From an uncultured Bacilli bacterium (lineage in GTDB: Bacteria; Bacillota_I; Bacilli_A; RF39; UBA660), in NCBI GenBank assembly GCA_934148845.1, contig CAKPDH010000001.1, positions 1-64,000 of the forward strand: 64,000 nt of DNA, written 5' to 3'. Each line of letters opens with the position of its first letter. Positions within the stretch are counted from its first letter, which is position 1. The notes below the pieces were generated by a model. The model searched no databases and was not told the origin of the DNA. It saw only the letters and a program-made list of their open reading frames with translations. Position numbers and translations under genes: made by a program. Positions 1 through 8,252 of this stretch are shown piece by piece.

Positions 1-891
1 ACAGGAGATACATTAGCTGATACAGGTTTTAATGTAGTATTTGGTAGTGTTAAGATGAATTATGCAACAACAAAGGTGAGTAGTAGTACTCCAGTAGATG
101 ATCAAGTATGTTTTTATACATCATCAAATGATGATAGCACATTAAGTATAGCTGGATATAATTCAGAGTGTGGTACTGATGTAGTAATACCAAGTAGCCT
201 TCCACTAACTAGTATAGAAAGTTTAGATACAGAAGCTTGTATTAATAAACTTGTAGCAACAGGAGATTTCGATTCAACAGAAGAAGCAGCAGAAGTTTGT
301 AAAATTGATAGTGAGTCATTGCTTATAGCATTAGGTAGATATAATCTATCAGACGTTGTAAAAGTTTCTAAAAGTAGTGATAATTATTCAGTATCTAGTA
401 TAGGTCTTGGTGCATTTATGAGTAAAAATTTATCGAGTGTGATTATACCAAATGGTATTAAAACAATAGATCAGTTTGCTTTTTACCAAAATAACCTAAC
501 AAGTGTAGAGATCCCAGATAGTGTAACTAGTATAGGTGATGATGCCTTTGAAAGTAATAAACTTTCAAGCATAAAGATTTCAAACAACCTAACAAGCATA
601 GGAGTAGGAATATTTGCTTATAATAAATTAACAAGTGTGACTATCCCAGATAATGTAATAAGTATAGATAATTATGCATTTAATTGGAATAATATAACAA
701 ATGTAGTTATAGGAAGTGGGATAACAAGCATAGGCAATGAAGCTTTTGGAGACAATTCATACGATATTTATGGACCAAACAAGATAGAAAGCGTAACTAT
801 AAATACAACAAAAGACAAAGTAACAGTAAATGCTTATGCGTTTAACTGGGTATCTGGTAAAAGCAATGAAGATATAAAATGGGCTGAATAG
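1..891 (+). CDS. BspA-type leucine-rich-repeat surface protein (3' part)
   Basis: The reading frame is open to the first base of the window, so the 5' end is missing and the first ATG at 55 is not the true start. The last 160 or so residues are about five leucine-rich repeats of the LRR_5/BspA type (cores such as LTSVEIPDSVTSIGDDAF). These repeats are typical of secreted or surface proteins that bind host or bacterial partners. Before the repeats lies a segment GFNVVFGSVKMNY followed by SSTP and VC, which closely resembles a segment of the surface protein at 62960. The full protein therefore probably has the same N-terminal module. No sortase motif is seen and the C-terminus ends NEDIKWAE. 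Codons are mostly A-ending (ATA, GTA, ACA). A terminator follows at 973. Confidence 0.85.
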   Translation, partial: TGDTLADTGFNVVFGSVKMNYATTKVSSSTPVDDQVCFYTSSNDDSTLSIAGYNSECGTDVVIPSSLPLTSIESLDTEACINKLVATGDFDSTEEAAEVCKIDSESLLIALGRYNLSDVVKVSKSSDNYSVSSIGLGAFMSKNLSSVIIPNGIKTIDQFAFYQNNLTSVEIPDSVTSIGDDAFESNKLSSIKISNNLTSIGVGIFAYNKLTSVTIPDNVISIDNYAFNWNNITNVVIGSGITSIGNEAFGDNSYDIYGPNKIESVTINTTKDKVTVNAYAFNWVSGKSNEDIKWAE

Positions 892-903
892 TATAAAAAT
901 GTT

Positions 904-935
904 CATTTCGTGCATTAAAAATGACATTTCAGACA
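904..935 (+). repeat. Direct-repeat element A (ATTTCGTGCA / ATTTCAGACA, 21-bp phase)
   Basis: Two 10-base direct repeats start exactly 21 bases apart (905 and 926), twelve bases after the stop codon of the LRR gene. The layout and the CATTTC core resemble LytTR-family (AgrA/ComE type) binding sites, which are 9-bp direct repeats on a 21-bp period. The same element occurs at 7559-7590. It could be an operator or a dispersed recombination repeat; the sequence alone does not decide. Confidence 0.55.
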
Positions 936-972
936 TTAAATATTGATTTTTTGTTATAAATATATATTATAA

Positions 973-1006
973 AACACTGAATTTGTTGAAATTCTGTGTT
1001 TTTTTA
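973..1006 (+). terminator. Terminator after the LRR gene
   Basis: A 12-bp stem (AACACTGAATTT, loop GTTG, AAATTCTGTGTT, one mismatch) is followed by a run of T. Confidence 0.85.
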
Positions 1007-1043
1007 TGATAAAATGATTATGTAATCAAAGGAAGTAGTGAAA

Positions 1044-2894
1044 ATGGAAAAGTTTAAAGATTTAAGACAAAAAATTGCTAATTTAAGCGAAGAAGAAAAA
1101 ATGAAAAGGGATGTATATTTAAGAGATTTAGCAACAGGTAAATTACAAGGTCCACCTGTTGGTTATCCAAGTATAGATAAGCCTTGGTTAAAATCATATG
1201 ATGAAGAATCAATAAGTGAGATAATCCCAGAAGTAAGTGTATATGAATATTTTATGGAAAAAACAAGTTCTATAGGCAAATTAAATGCTTTAAGTTATTT
1301 TGGAAATAAAATATCATATAGTAAATTACAAAGTAAAATTGATAAGTATGCTAGAATATTAAAAGCAAAAGGATTAAAAAATGGAGATGTAGTAAGTTTA
1401 GTTGTTCCAAATTTACCAGAAACTACATATTTGTTCTTTGCACTAAACAAAATAGGTGTGACTGCAAATATGATTGATCCTAGAATTAATAAAGATCAAA
1501 TAGAGAAATTTATTTTAGATTCAAAATCAAAAATGGTATTTTTTATTGATAAATGTATGCCAAAGCTTACTGGTGTAGCTCCATATTTTGCTAAGGAAGA
1601 TTTAGTATCAATATCAGCATTTGACTCTTTAATACCGGTTTTAAAATTTGTAAAAAAATCAACTGAAAAGAAGGATAAAGCATTATTTGAATGTACAAAT
1701 ATAAATCAATTTAATAAATGTAAAAAGGCAAGTAATGCAATAAATAGTTATAATGAAATAGCTCTTATTGTATATACAACAGGTACAACAGGTACTCCAA
1801 AAGGAGCTAAAGTAACAAATCGTAATATTGTTTCTATGGCAATATCACAACGTAACTCTATACCTTTTATGAAAAGTGGTCAAAAATTCTTGGGCATAAT
1901 GCCACCATTTATAGCATATGGCGCCATATGGGGAATGATTATTCCTATGATAGCAGGTTTGGAATTAGAAGTTATACCTAAATTTGAATCATCAAAATTT
2001 GCTGAGTTAATATTAAAGCATAAACCAAATTATATAATGGGTGTACCAAGTCATTTTGAGGAATTAATTAAAAATAAACTATTAGAAAATGCAAATTTGG
2101 ATTTCTTATTGTGTCCTATTGTAGGTGGAAATGCAATGACACCTGCATCTGAAGTTAGAGTAAATGAGTTTTTAAAAAGTCATGGATGTCCTTCTTGTAT
2201 TAAGAAAGGATATGGTATGACTGAGGTATCATCGTCTATAGCGTTCCCTAATACTTGCAAAGTAAATAAAATCGGTAGTGTAGGTATACCTATGTCAAAA
2301 AACAATATAAAAATTGTAGATAAAAATTTAGAAGAAGTACCAGTTGGTGTAAGAGGAGAAATATTGCTACAAGGCCCAATAATGATAAAAGGATATCTTA
2401 ATAATAAAGAACAAGAAAAGACTACTTTTGTTAAAGATTCTTATGGAGATAGTTGGGTTAAATCTGGAGATTTAGGACATATGGATAGTGATGGATGTTT
2501 ATTTTTGACTGGAAGAAGTAAAAGAACACTTGTAAGAGCTGACGGTCATAATGTTTTTCCAGGTGAAATGGAGAATGTAATTTCACAACACGAATCTGTG
2601 GATTCTTGCTGTGTTGTTGGAATTAAATCTATAGAATATGAAAACGGTGATGTACCAGTTGCTTGTGTTGTACTTAAAGATAAATATAAAGGTTACGAAA
2701 AAGAAATGGAAGAAAAACTAAAAGAATTTAGTTTAAAATATTTACAACAAAGAGATGTTGCCTTAATGTATGTATTTTTAGATAAAATTCCACTATTACC
2801 TGACGGTAAAGTTGATTTTAGATCTCTTCAAGCTGATGTTCAAAAACTAGCTATAGATAAACCTAATGAAAAAGTATATAAATTAGTTAAATAG
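1044..2894 (+). CDS. AMP-forming fatty acid CoA ligase / acyl-CoA synthetase
   Basis: Member of the ANL adenylating family. It should activate a carboxylic acid (likely fatty or aromatic) to an acyl-AMP and then an acyl-CoA, in the cytosol. The protein has 616 residues. It shows the ATP-binding loop YTTGTTGTPKG (near residue 245), GYGMTEVSSS, the hinge block GDLGHMDSDGCLFLTGR, and the C-terminal lysine block LPDGKVDF. An upstream in-frame GTG at 1038 sits only two bases after GGAAG, so the ATG at 1044 (about 8-base spacing) is preferred. It is a single-gene unit between two terminators. Substrate cannot be read from sequence. No other fatty-acid gene is nearby. Confidence 0.9.
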   Translation: MEKFKDLRQKIANLSEEEKMKRDVYLRDLATGKLQGPPVGYPSIDKPWLKSYDEESISEIIPEVSVYEYFMEKTSSIGKLNALSYFGNKISYSKLQSKIDKYARILKAKGLKNGDVVSLVVPNLPETTYLFFALNKIGVTANMIDPRINKDQIEKFILDSKSKMVFFIDKCMPKLTGVAPYFAKEDLVSISAFDSLIPVLKFVKKSTEKKDKALFECTNINQFNKCKKASNAINSYNEIALIVYTTGTTGTPKGAKVTNRNIVSMAISQRNSIPFMKSGQKFLGIMPPFIAYGAIWGMIIPMIAGLELEVIPKFESSKFAELILKHKPNYIMGVPSHFEELIKNKLLENANLDFLLCPIVGGNAMTPASEVRVNEFLKSHGCPSCIKKGYGMTEVSSSIAFPNTCKVNKIGSVGIPMSKNNIKIVDKNLEEVPVGVRGEILLQGPIMIKGYLNNKEQEKTTFVKDSYGDSWVKSGDLGHMDSDGCLFLTGRSKRTLVRADGHNVFPGEMENVISQHESVDSCCVVGIKSIEYENGDVPVACVVLKDKYKGYEKEMEEKLKEFSLKYLQQRDVALMYVFLDKIPLLPDGKVDFRSLQADVQKLAIDKPNEKVYKLVK

Positions 2895-2998
2895 AGTGTA
2901 GATTTAGTGTAAAGAGTTTGTCGTTAAAAGTTGAAAAATAAAATTTTATAATTGAAATGTATCATTTAGATCAGATATAAAAAAGTATAATTTATAGT

Positions 2999-3022
2999 AC
3001 ACTTCCGAAAGGAGGTGTTTTT
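2999..3022 (+). terminator. Terminator-like hairpin
   Basis: ACACTTCC, GAAA tetraloop, GGAGGTGT (8 bp with one G-U pair), then TTTTATT. It lies about 100 bases after the acyl-CoA synthetase stop codon and may terminate it. Confidence 0.65.
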
Positions 3023-3162
3023 ATTGATTTTAAAATTGTCAAAAATAGATGGTGAATAGCGAACGTAAATTGTAATTAGATATCTATAAGGTAAATATCT
3101 AAACATATAAAAGGATCAAAATATTTTTTGTAATCCTAAAAAATATTTATTGTAGCCTAAAC

Positions 3163-3191
3163 TTGAAAATGCATAAAATATGTGATAAAAT
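3163..3191 (+). promoter_or_regulatory. Sigma-A promoter of the unknown two-gene operon
   Basis: TTGAAA (3163-3168), 17-base spacer, TAAAAT (3186-3191). The ribosome-binding site GGAGG (3204-3208) and the ATG at 3215 follow. Confidence 0.7.
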
Positions 3192-3214
3192 CGAATTATA
3201 GATGGAGGTGGCGT

Positions 3215-3424
3215 ATGGCAAAAGTGCTATATAATGGTGAGTATATAGAGTTAAAAGATGAATTAGAGCCTGGTTGTAAAGAATTAGATATGTTAACAAA
3301 TGAACAAAATAATTTAGAAGACACTATAGAATTATCATCAATTAACTTAGAAGATACTATGAAAATTAATGTTGATGACTTAGAAAACACCCAAGAATTA
3401 GATTTGAGTGATATGAATGAATGA
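3215..3424 (+). CDS. Small acidic protein of unknown function
   Basis: A 69-residue protein. The start is the ATG preceded by GGAGG six bases upstream; a GTG at 3182 falls within the promoter and is rejected. After an N-terminal MAKVLYNGEYIEL the chain is dominated by Glu, Asp and Asn, with three similar NLEDT-type units (NLEDTIEL, NLEDTMKI, DLENTQEL) that look like a short repeated motif. No signal peptide, Cys or HTH is visible. It overlaps the next ORF by 8 bases, so the two are almost certainly co-translated. I do not recognise a family. An adaptor or partner peptide of the downstream protein is a guess. Confidence 0.6.
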   Translation: MAKVLYNGEYIELKDELEPGCKELDMLTNEQNNLEDTIELSSINLEDTMKINVDDLENTQELDLSDMNE

Positions 3425-4961
3425 TAGACAAAGAAAAATTGACGATTTTTTAAAGTTTTTTAGAGACATTTGTAAACAAAATCCAGATTATGAATTAAAT
3501 CATAACAACGTTTATAGTGAATTAATTAATTTAGGTTTACCAGATGATGAGAAGAAAAAACTAATAGAAGATAGTTTTAATAAATGGATTACTCACTTTG
3601 AAAATGATCCTATATGCAACGTTTTTGTTAGTGCTTATTGGCAATATTTTTGCCAATTTATTTCAGCAGATAAGCAGGCATATAATGCAGATGAACATTT
3701 AAAAGTTTATGTTCCTTTAGATTCTGAACATGTAGAGCGAGGAGCTATTGAAATATTTGAGTTTTTATCCGATAATAATATTTCTCATTTGTCTAAGATA
3801 GGTAAATATATTCGCTTTGATAATGTAGTTATTCGTTTAATTAATCCTGAAGATCTTAAAAAATTATTAAATTTTATTGATAATAATAAGTATATTCAGG
3901 AAGGCTTATTACCTGCAAATCCATTTCTGTTTAGCTTAAATGGTATTCCTTTGGCATCAGATGGTGGATTATCATTTAATTCTACAATTGCTGATCTAAT
4001 CAAGCTTTATATTAACGATAAGGCAAAAAATAACATTTTAGATACTGTAGGTGTTGAAGATTTTTATGATTTCGTAGAAAATTATTATAAAAATGCATTT
4101 AGTAGTGCTCAAGGTCTAAAAAAACTAGCGAAAGATTTCGATCATAGTTGTATTCCAAGAGGACTTGTTAATTACAAGAATGTCTTTGAATTATTCTTAA
4201 AATCAAGTAGAAGTGATTTTACTTTAGATGATTATATTGCACATTACAGAGAATGTAGCAATAGTGAAATTGAAGAAGATAAAAGAGAAAAAGTTTCAAA
4301 TATACTTATGGGTATTCCACAAGATGGAGTTATAAAAAATGGATTACGTGAGTCAAAAAAATCATCAGATTATATTACTGAGAGTGACGTAATTTTACAA
4401 ATTTTTAATATATTACAAGCAATGTCTTCTGAACAAGGATATAATTTTGCTTTTGCAAACTTAGCAAATTTTATTATGACTGGTAATCCAATGTTATTAA
4501 CAAGAAATTTTGGACTTCGTGAACGAATTGTTAATTCATCTTTCAGATCAGATGTTTTAAATATATTGCAAAAACGTAAAATGACAATATCTGATTATTT
4601 GAATTTTATTTCTAACAGTGATGAAAATAATAAAGAACTATATTTTGAACAAGCCATTTTAGAAACATATAGAAAGTATGAAGACAAATTTCAAAGAAAT
4701 GAATCTAATTTTAATGGTATTGATTTTGTAGCTTATTCCATCCTTAAGCTTATAAAAACTGGTAATTATAGAGGATTTACTAGAGATAATAACGCGAGAA
4801 AAAATCTACAAGATAATGTTTCCTTAAATGATGTATTAGAAATTATTGCGAATAGTGTAGGGAAAGAGAACTTTTACCAAATTTCACAAGATGAATTTAT
4901 TAACACTTTGAAACAATATGTATTAGAAATTATAAAAAAAAGATTTTCAAAAAAAATATAA
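3417..4961 (+). CDS. Uncharacterised 514-residue protein
   Basis: Cytoplasmic by appearance: no signal peptide or membrane segment, and mainly helical, charged sequence. Two parts are visible. Residues about 95-210 contain YVPLDSEHVERGA, then SHLSKIGKYIRFDNVVIRL (K127, R133, D135) and FLFSLNGIPLASDGG. Residues about 215-514 are helical, with a repeated-looking pattern of short Ile/Leu-rich blocks. The Lys...Arg-x-Asp...Val string loosely recalls HopA1-type proteins seen in effectors and some lanthipeptide systems, but this is a weak memory-based resemblance, not an assignment. It is translationally coupled to the small acidic gene upstream, and a strong terminator follows. Confidence 0.6.
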   Translation: MNDRQRKIDDFLKFFRDICKQNPDYELNHNNVYSELINLGLPDDEKKKLIEDSFNKWITHFENDPICNVFVSAYWQYFCQFISADKQAYNADEHLKVYVPLDSEHVERGAIEIFEFLSDNNISHLSKIGKYIRFDNVVIRLINPEDLKKLLNFIDNNKYIQEGLLPANPFLFSLNGIPLASDGGLSFNSTIADLIKLYINDKAKNNILDTVGVEDFYDFVENYYKNAFSSAQGLKKLAKDFDHSCIPRGLVNYKNVFELFLKSSRSDFTLDDYIAHYRECSNSEIEEDKREKVSNILMGIPQDGVIKNGLRESKKSSDYITESDVILQIFNILQAMSSEQGYNFAFANLANFIMTGNPMLLTRNFGLRERIVNSSFRSDVLNILQKRKMTISDYLNFISNSDENNKELYFEQAILETYRKYEDKFQRNESNFNGIDFVAYSILKLIKTGNYRGFTRDNNARKNLQDNVSLNDVLEIIANSVGKENFYQISQDEFINTLKQYVLEIIKKRFSKKI

Positions 4962-5030
4962 TAGATAGTTATAAATCTAATGTAAAATTATAAATACAAA
5001 TATATAGTTAAAAATCAATAAAATAATGTT

Positions 5031-5054
5031 AGAGAGCTAATTTGGCTCTCTTTT
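5031..5054 (+). terminator. Terminator of the unknown operon
   Basis: AGAGAGC (5031-5037), 7-base loop, GCTCTCT (5045-5051), then T residues. Confidence 0.8.
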
Positions 5055-5284
5055 CATATGGATAATAATTATTTACATAATTATAAAATAAATTTTAAAA
5101 TTTAATAATAAATAATAATTAATATATAAGTGATTTGTTGCTTGAGTTTTTCTAATAAATAGAGTAATAATACCTTATGTTGTTAAAAGAATTTTCTCAT
5201 CTTAAATTACAAATAAATTACTTAAGAGGTATTATATAATATTATAATACTTTGAGATTCAATCCAATTTTCTACATTCTTTTA
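5055..5284. other. AT-rich gene-free stretch
   Basis: No ORF, tRNA or recognisable RNA. A loose long-range inverted repeat (AATACCTTA near 5170 and TAAGAGGTATT near 5224) is the only structure seen. Confidence 0.4.
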
Positions 5285-5313
5285 TTGTATAAAAAAAATA
5301 ATTAGTGTATAAT
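5285..5313 (+). promoter_or_regulatory. Sigma-A promoter of the hybrid kinase
   Basis: TTGTAT (5285-5290), 17-base spacer, consensus TATAAT (5308-5313), 24 bases before the start codon. Confidence 0.8.
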
Positions 5314-5336
5314 TAATTTAAGGTAGGGTGTTTTAA

Positions 5337-7544
5337 ATGTTTAATAATAATTTTTTTAGTGTAGCAAGCTTATTATACAGTATTCTTCTTTTAGTAACAT
5401 TTTTTTCTAAATCTAGAATAAATACTAAAGAAACAAGAATATATAGAAGCTTAATTATAATTAATTTTTTTAATATAGTATTTGCCATTTTATCGGCTAT
5501 TACTATTAGTAAATATGATTTAATTCCTGATTTAAATAACATTATATCTAAGACACTTTTAGTGTGTTATGACTTATGGATAATAATATTCACATATTAT
5601 GTTTATACTGTTGCTTATAATGTTAAAGATAGTAAATCACTGAAACGCACAATAGGTGTATTAATAGCTATTACAATTGCCACTATTTATTTTTTAAGGT
5701 TAGATTATTTTTATAAAGATGGCGTTGTTTATTCATATGGACCTTCAGCGAATTTTGTTTATGGTCTTGTTGGTATATGTATAGTATTTTGGATTATTGT
5801 CTTGTTATTAGATCATAAGAATATTAAGAATAAAAGATATTATCCTGTATTTTTATTAATATTATTACTTACTATATCTATAATTATTCAAAAATTTAAC
5901 CCAGGAATATTATTAATTACTTATACTGAAACATTTGTAACTTTTCTAATGTATTTTACAATAGAAAATCCAGATATGAAATTAATAAATGAATTAGAAC
6001 TGGCGAGAGATAGTGCAGAAAAAGCAAATAAGGCAAAAAGTGATTTTTTAAGTAGTATGTCACATGAGATAAGAACCCCATTAAATGCAATAGTAGGATT
6101 TAGTAGTTGTATAGAAGAGGCAGAAACCATAAAAGAAGCAAAAGAAGATGCAAAGGATATAATAATGGCATCAAATAATTTACTAGAAATAGTAAATGGA
6201 ATATTAGATATAAGTAAAATAGAAGCAGATAAAATGGAAATAGTAAATACAAATTATGACATAGTAGAACTACTTAATAATTTAGTAAAATTAATAATAC
6301 CAAGAATAAAAGAAAAGCCAATAGAACTAAGATGTAATTTTGCAGAGGATTTACCAAATGTATTATATGGAGATGAAGGGAAAGTAAAACAAATAATAAC
6401 AAATCTACTCACAAATGCAGCAAAATATACAAAAGAGGGATATATAGACTTTAATGTAAGTTGTATAAATAAAGATAATAAATGTGATTTAAAGATATCA
6501 GTTATAGATACAGGAAGAGGAATAAAAAAAGAACAAATAGATAAATTATTTGATAAATTTCAAAGACTAGAAGAAGATTTAAATACAACAACAGAAGGAA
6601 CAGGACTAGGGCTAGCTATTACAAAAAGATTAGTAAATATGATGGGAGGAAAAATAGTAGTAGACTCTAAGTATGGAGAAGGAAGTACGTTTACAGTATT
6701 TATAAGACAAGATATAAGTAACAAAAAAATAGAAAAAGAAGAAATAAAAGAATTAAAATTAAATTTAGAAGATAAAAAGATATTAGTAGTAGATGATAAT
6801 ATATTAAATCTAAAAGTATCAAAAAGATTATTTAAAGAATATAATGCAGAAATAACGACATGTGAAAGTGGATATGAATGTATAGAAAAAGTAAAAGAAA
6901 ATAAATATGATATAATATTTATGGATATAATGATGCCAAAATTAAGTGGAGTAGAAACACTAAAGAAACTAAAAGAAATGGAATCCTTTAATACACCAGT
7001 AGTAGCGCTTACAGCGGATGCGATGAGTGGAGTATCAAATAAATATATAGAAGTAGGATTTAATGATTATCTAAGTAAACCGATAGAAAAGAAAGAATTA
7101 AATAAAGTATTAGTAAAATACTTTAAAATATCTAAAAAAGAAGATGAAAGTAATTTTTTAATAAAAGAGGATAAACATAATATAGAATATTTAAAAGAAA
7201 ATAAAATAGAAGTAGAAAAATCAATAGAGTTACTAGGGGATATAGAAACATATAATGAAATAGTAAAGACATTTATAGAAGAAAATAAAAAAAGAATACC
7301 AAGAATAAAAGAAAATAGAATAAAAGGTAATTTAAAGGAATATTCTATAGATGTACATGCATTAAAGAGTGATAGTAAATATCTAGGATTAACTAAATTA
7401 GCAGAGATATCATATAACCATGAAATAAAAAGTAAAGAAAATGATAAAGAATATATAGATGAACATTTTAATGAATTAATGAACGAATATGATAGAATTA
7501 TTAATATTTTAAATAAATATATAGGAGAAGCTTATAATTTATAG
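5337..7544 (+). CDS. Hybrid sensor histidine kinase (membrane sensor, HisKA, HATPase, receiver, Hpt)
   Basis: A 735-residue one-protein phosphorelay. The first ~215 residues form about seven membrane helices (a 7TM-type sensor). A short coiled linker then leads to the HisKA box SHEIRTPLN (phospho-acceptor His243) and an HATPase domain ending in EGTGLGLAITKRLV and GGKIVVDSKYGEGSTFTVF. A receiver domain (ILVVDDN, phospho-acceptor Asp530 in FMDIMMPK, Lys of LSKP) and a C-terminal Hpt domain (HALKSDSKYLG, His674) follow. The output partner is not adjacent, so it acts on an unlinked regulator. Codon use changes sharply near 6000: the sensor uses T-ending codons, whereas the catalytic modules use ATA, GTA, AGA and CTA, which suggests a recombined or transferred module. 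Confidence 0.93.
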   Translation: MFNNNFFSVASLLYSILLLVTFFSKSRINTKETRIYRSLIIINFFNIVFAILSAITISKYDLIPDLNNIISKTLLVCYDLWIIIFTYYVYTVAYNVKDSKSLKRTIGVLIAITIATIYFLRLDYFYKDGVVYSYGPSANFVYGLVGICIVFWIIVLLLDHKNIKNKRYYPVFLLILLLTISIIIQKFNPGILLITYTETFVTFLMYFTIENPDMKLINELELARDSAEKANKAKSDFLSSMSHEIRTPLNAIVGFSSCIEEAETIKEAKEDAKDIIMASNNLLEIVNGILDISKIEADKMEIVNTNYDIVELLNNLVKLIIPRIKEKPIELRCNFAEDLPNVLYGDEGKVKQIITNLLTNAAKYTKEGYIDFNVSCINKDNKCDLKISVIDTGRGIKKEQIDKLFDKFQRLEEDLNTTTEGTGLGLAITKRLVNMMGGKIVVDSKYGEGSTFTVFIRQDISNKKIEKEEIKELKLNLEDKKILVVDDNILNLKVSKRLFKEYNAEITTCESGYECIEKVKENKYDIIFMDIMMPKLSGVETLKKLKEMESFNTPVVALTADAMSGVSNKYIEVGFNDYLSKPIEKKELNKVLVKYFKISKKEDESNFLIKEDKHNIEYLKENKIEVEKSIELLGDIETYNEIVKTFIEENKKRIPRIKENRIKGNLKEYSIDVHALKSDSKYLGLTKLAEISYNHEIKSKENDKEYIDEHFNELMNEYDRIINILNKYIGEAYNL

Positions 7545-7553
7545 CTTCTTTTT
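7526..7553 (+). terminator. Terminator overlapping the kinase stop codon
   Basis: AGAAGCT (7526-7532), 10-base loop containing the stop codon, AGCTTCT (7543-7549), then T residues. Confidence 0.8.
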
Positions 7554-7822
7554 ATATACATTTCGTGCATAAAAATTGATATTTCGTACAATTTTTAACA
7601 AAAATAGAAAAAATTTTGAATATATATGTATGCTTTGCAAAAAGTCTATATTTTATTGTAAAAATATAAGTGATAAAGAATTAAAAGAGAATATTAATAC
7701 AGATTCATCTTTAATAGCAACTTTAACTCATACAAGTGGAATAGTATATAACTTTGAGACATTTTCGCAAGTTAATACTTAAGACATTATCATAAAATTA
7801 CTACAACCATGTAATAAAATGT
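7545..7822. other. Gap between kinase and rplU, with repeat B and a possible gene remnant
   Basis: Holds direct-repeat element B (7559-7590) and an open frame whose first ATG is at 7630, ending at 7782 (50 residues, MLCKKSIFYCKN...). That frame has no ribosome-binding site and no recognised motif, so it is more likely a decayed gene end or chance than a gene. The rplU promoter follows. Confidence 0.4.
7559..7590 (+). repeat. Direct-repeat element B (ATTTCGTGCA / ATTTCGTACA, 21-bp phase)
   Basis: Repeats start at 7560 and 7581, exactly 21 bases apart, fourteen bases after the hybrid kinase stop. It shares the 12-mer CATTTCGTGCAT and most of the rest with element A at 904-935. See there for interpretation. 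Confidence 0.55.
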
Positions 7823-7851
7823 TTGACATTATTTAATAAATATGATATGAT
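7823..7851 (+). promoter_or_regulatory. Strong promoter of rplU-prp-rpmA
   Basis: TTGACA (7823-7828), 17-base spacer, TATGAT (7846-7851). Transcription should start near 7858, at the beginning of the L21 leader. Confidence 0.85.
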
Positions 7852-7857
7852 TTTAGA

Positions 7858-7942
7858 CGTGTAGGACCTCATTCTACAACCACACAGAAAAGGTTTAAAA
7901 ACTTAGTTACCTTAATGGTGAGTCTTAGTAATTTTATAAGGA
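7858..7942 (+). ncRNA. L21 leader (ribosomal protein autoregulatory leader)
   Basis: The leader begins GTGTAGGACCTCATTCTACA, which folds as GTAGGA.../TCTAC. It sits between the promoter and the rplU ribosome-binding site, in the position and with the sequence of the L21 leader motif known in low-GC Firmicutes. It is expected to let free L21 limit its own synthesis. The AGGAGG of rplU lies at its 3' end. Confidence 0.75.
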
Positions 7943-7949
7943 GGTATTT

Positions 7950-8252
7950 ATGAAAGCAGTTATAGAAACTGGTGGTAAACAATACTATGTTGAAGAAGGA
8001 AGTATTCTTTATGTTGAAAAACTAGATGCTTTAGCTGGATCAAAAGTAGAATTTGATAAAGTTTTAATGGCAGATGGAAAACTTGGAATGCCTTATTTAA
8101 CAGGTGCTGTTGTAGAAGGTGAAGTTGTAAAAAACGGTAAAGGTAAAAAGATTATAGTTTATAAGTATAATCAAAAGAAAAATTACCGTAGAAAACAAGG
8201 TCATCGTCAACCATATACAAAAGTTGAAATTAAAAAAATTGTGGTAAAATAA
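7950..8252 (+). CDS. rplU: 50S ribosomal protein L21
   Basis: Protein of 100 residues, the usual length. The N-terminus MKAVIETGGKQYYVEEG and the basic C-terminal stretch YNQKKNYRRKQGHRQPYTKV, which contacts 23S rRNA, are characteristic. AAGGAGG lies six bases upstream of the ATG. The stop codon TAA overlaps the ATG of prp by one base (TAATG), so the two are translationally coupled. The order rplU-prp-rpmA is the conserved Firmicutes arrangement. Expression is driven by the consensus promoter at 7823 and probably tuned by the L21 leader. Confidence 0.97.
   Translation: MKAVIETGGKQYYVEEGSILYVEKLDALAGSKVEFDKVLMADGKLGMPYLTGAVVEGEVVKNGKGKKIIVYKYNQKKNYRRKQGHRQPYTKVEIKKIVVK

Larger units (their letters stand above)
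2895..3214. other. Gene-free stretch with three inverted repeats
   Basis: No ORF of note. It holds a terminator-like hairpin at 2999-3022, an AGATAT/ATATCT inverted repeat around 3078-3101, and a perfect 11-bp all-AT inverted repeat (AAATATTTTTT / AAAAAATATTT) around 3119-3148. The promoter of the next operon lies at its end. A possible upstream promoter (TTGAAA at 2953, TATAAA 18 bases later) would produce only a very short RNA before the first hairpin. A small RNA or structured leader is possible but unproven. Confidence 0.4.

Noticed and set aside
3215..4961. Toxin-antitoxin pair
   Set aside because: Small acidic plus larger gene fits superficially, but neither has toxin or antitoxin motifs and a 514-residue toxin would be unusual.
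7576..7782. Short ORF with a TTG start after the hybrid kinase (first ATG 7630)
   Set aside because: No ribosome-binding site, no family motif, starts inside repeat B; treated as remnant or chance frame.
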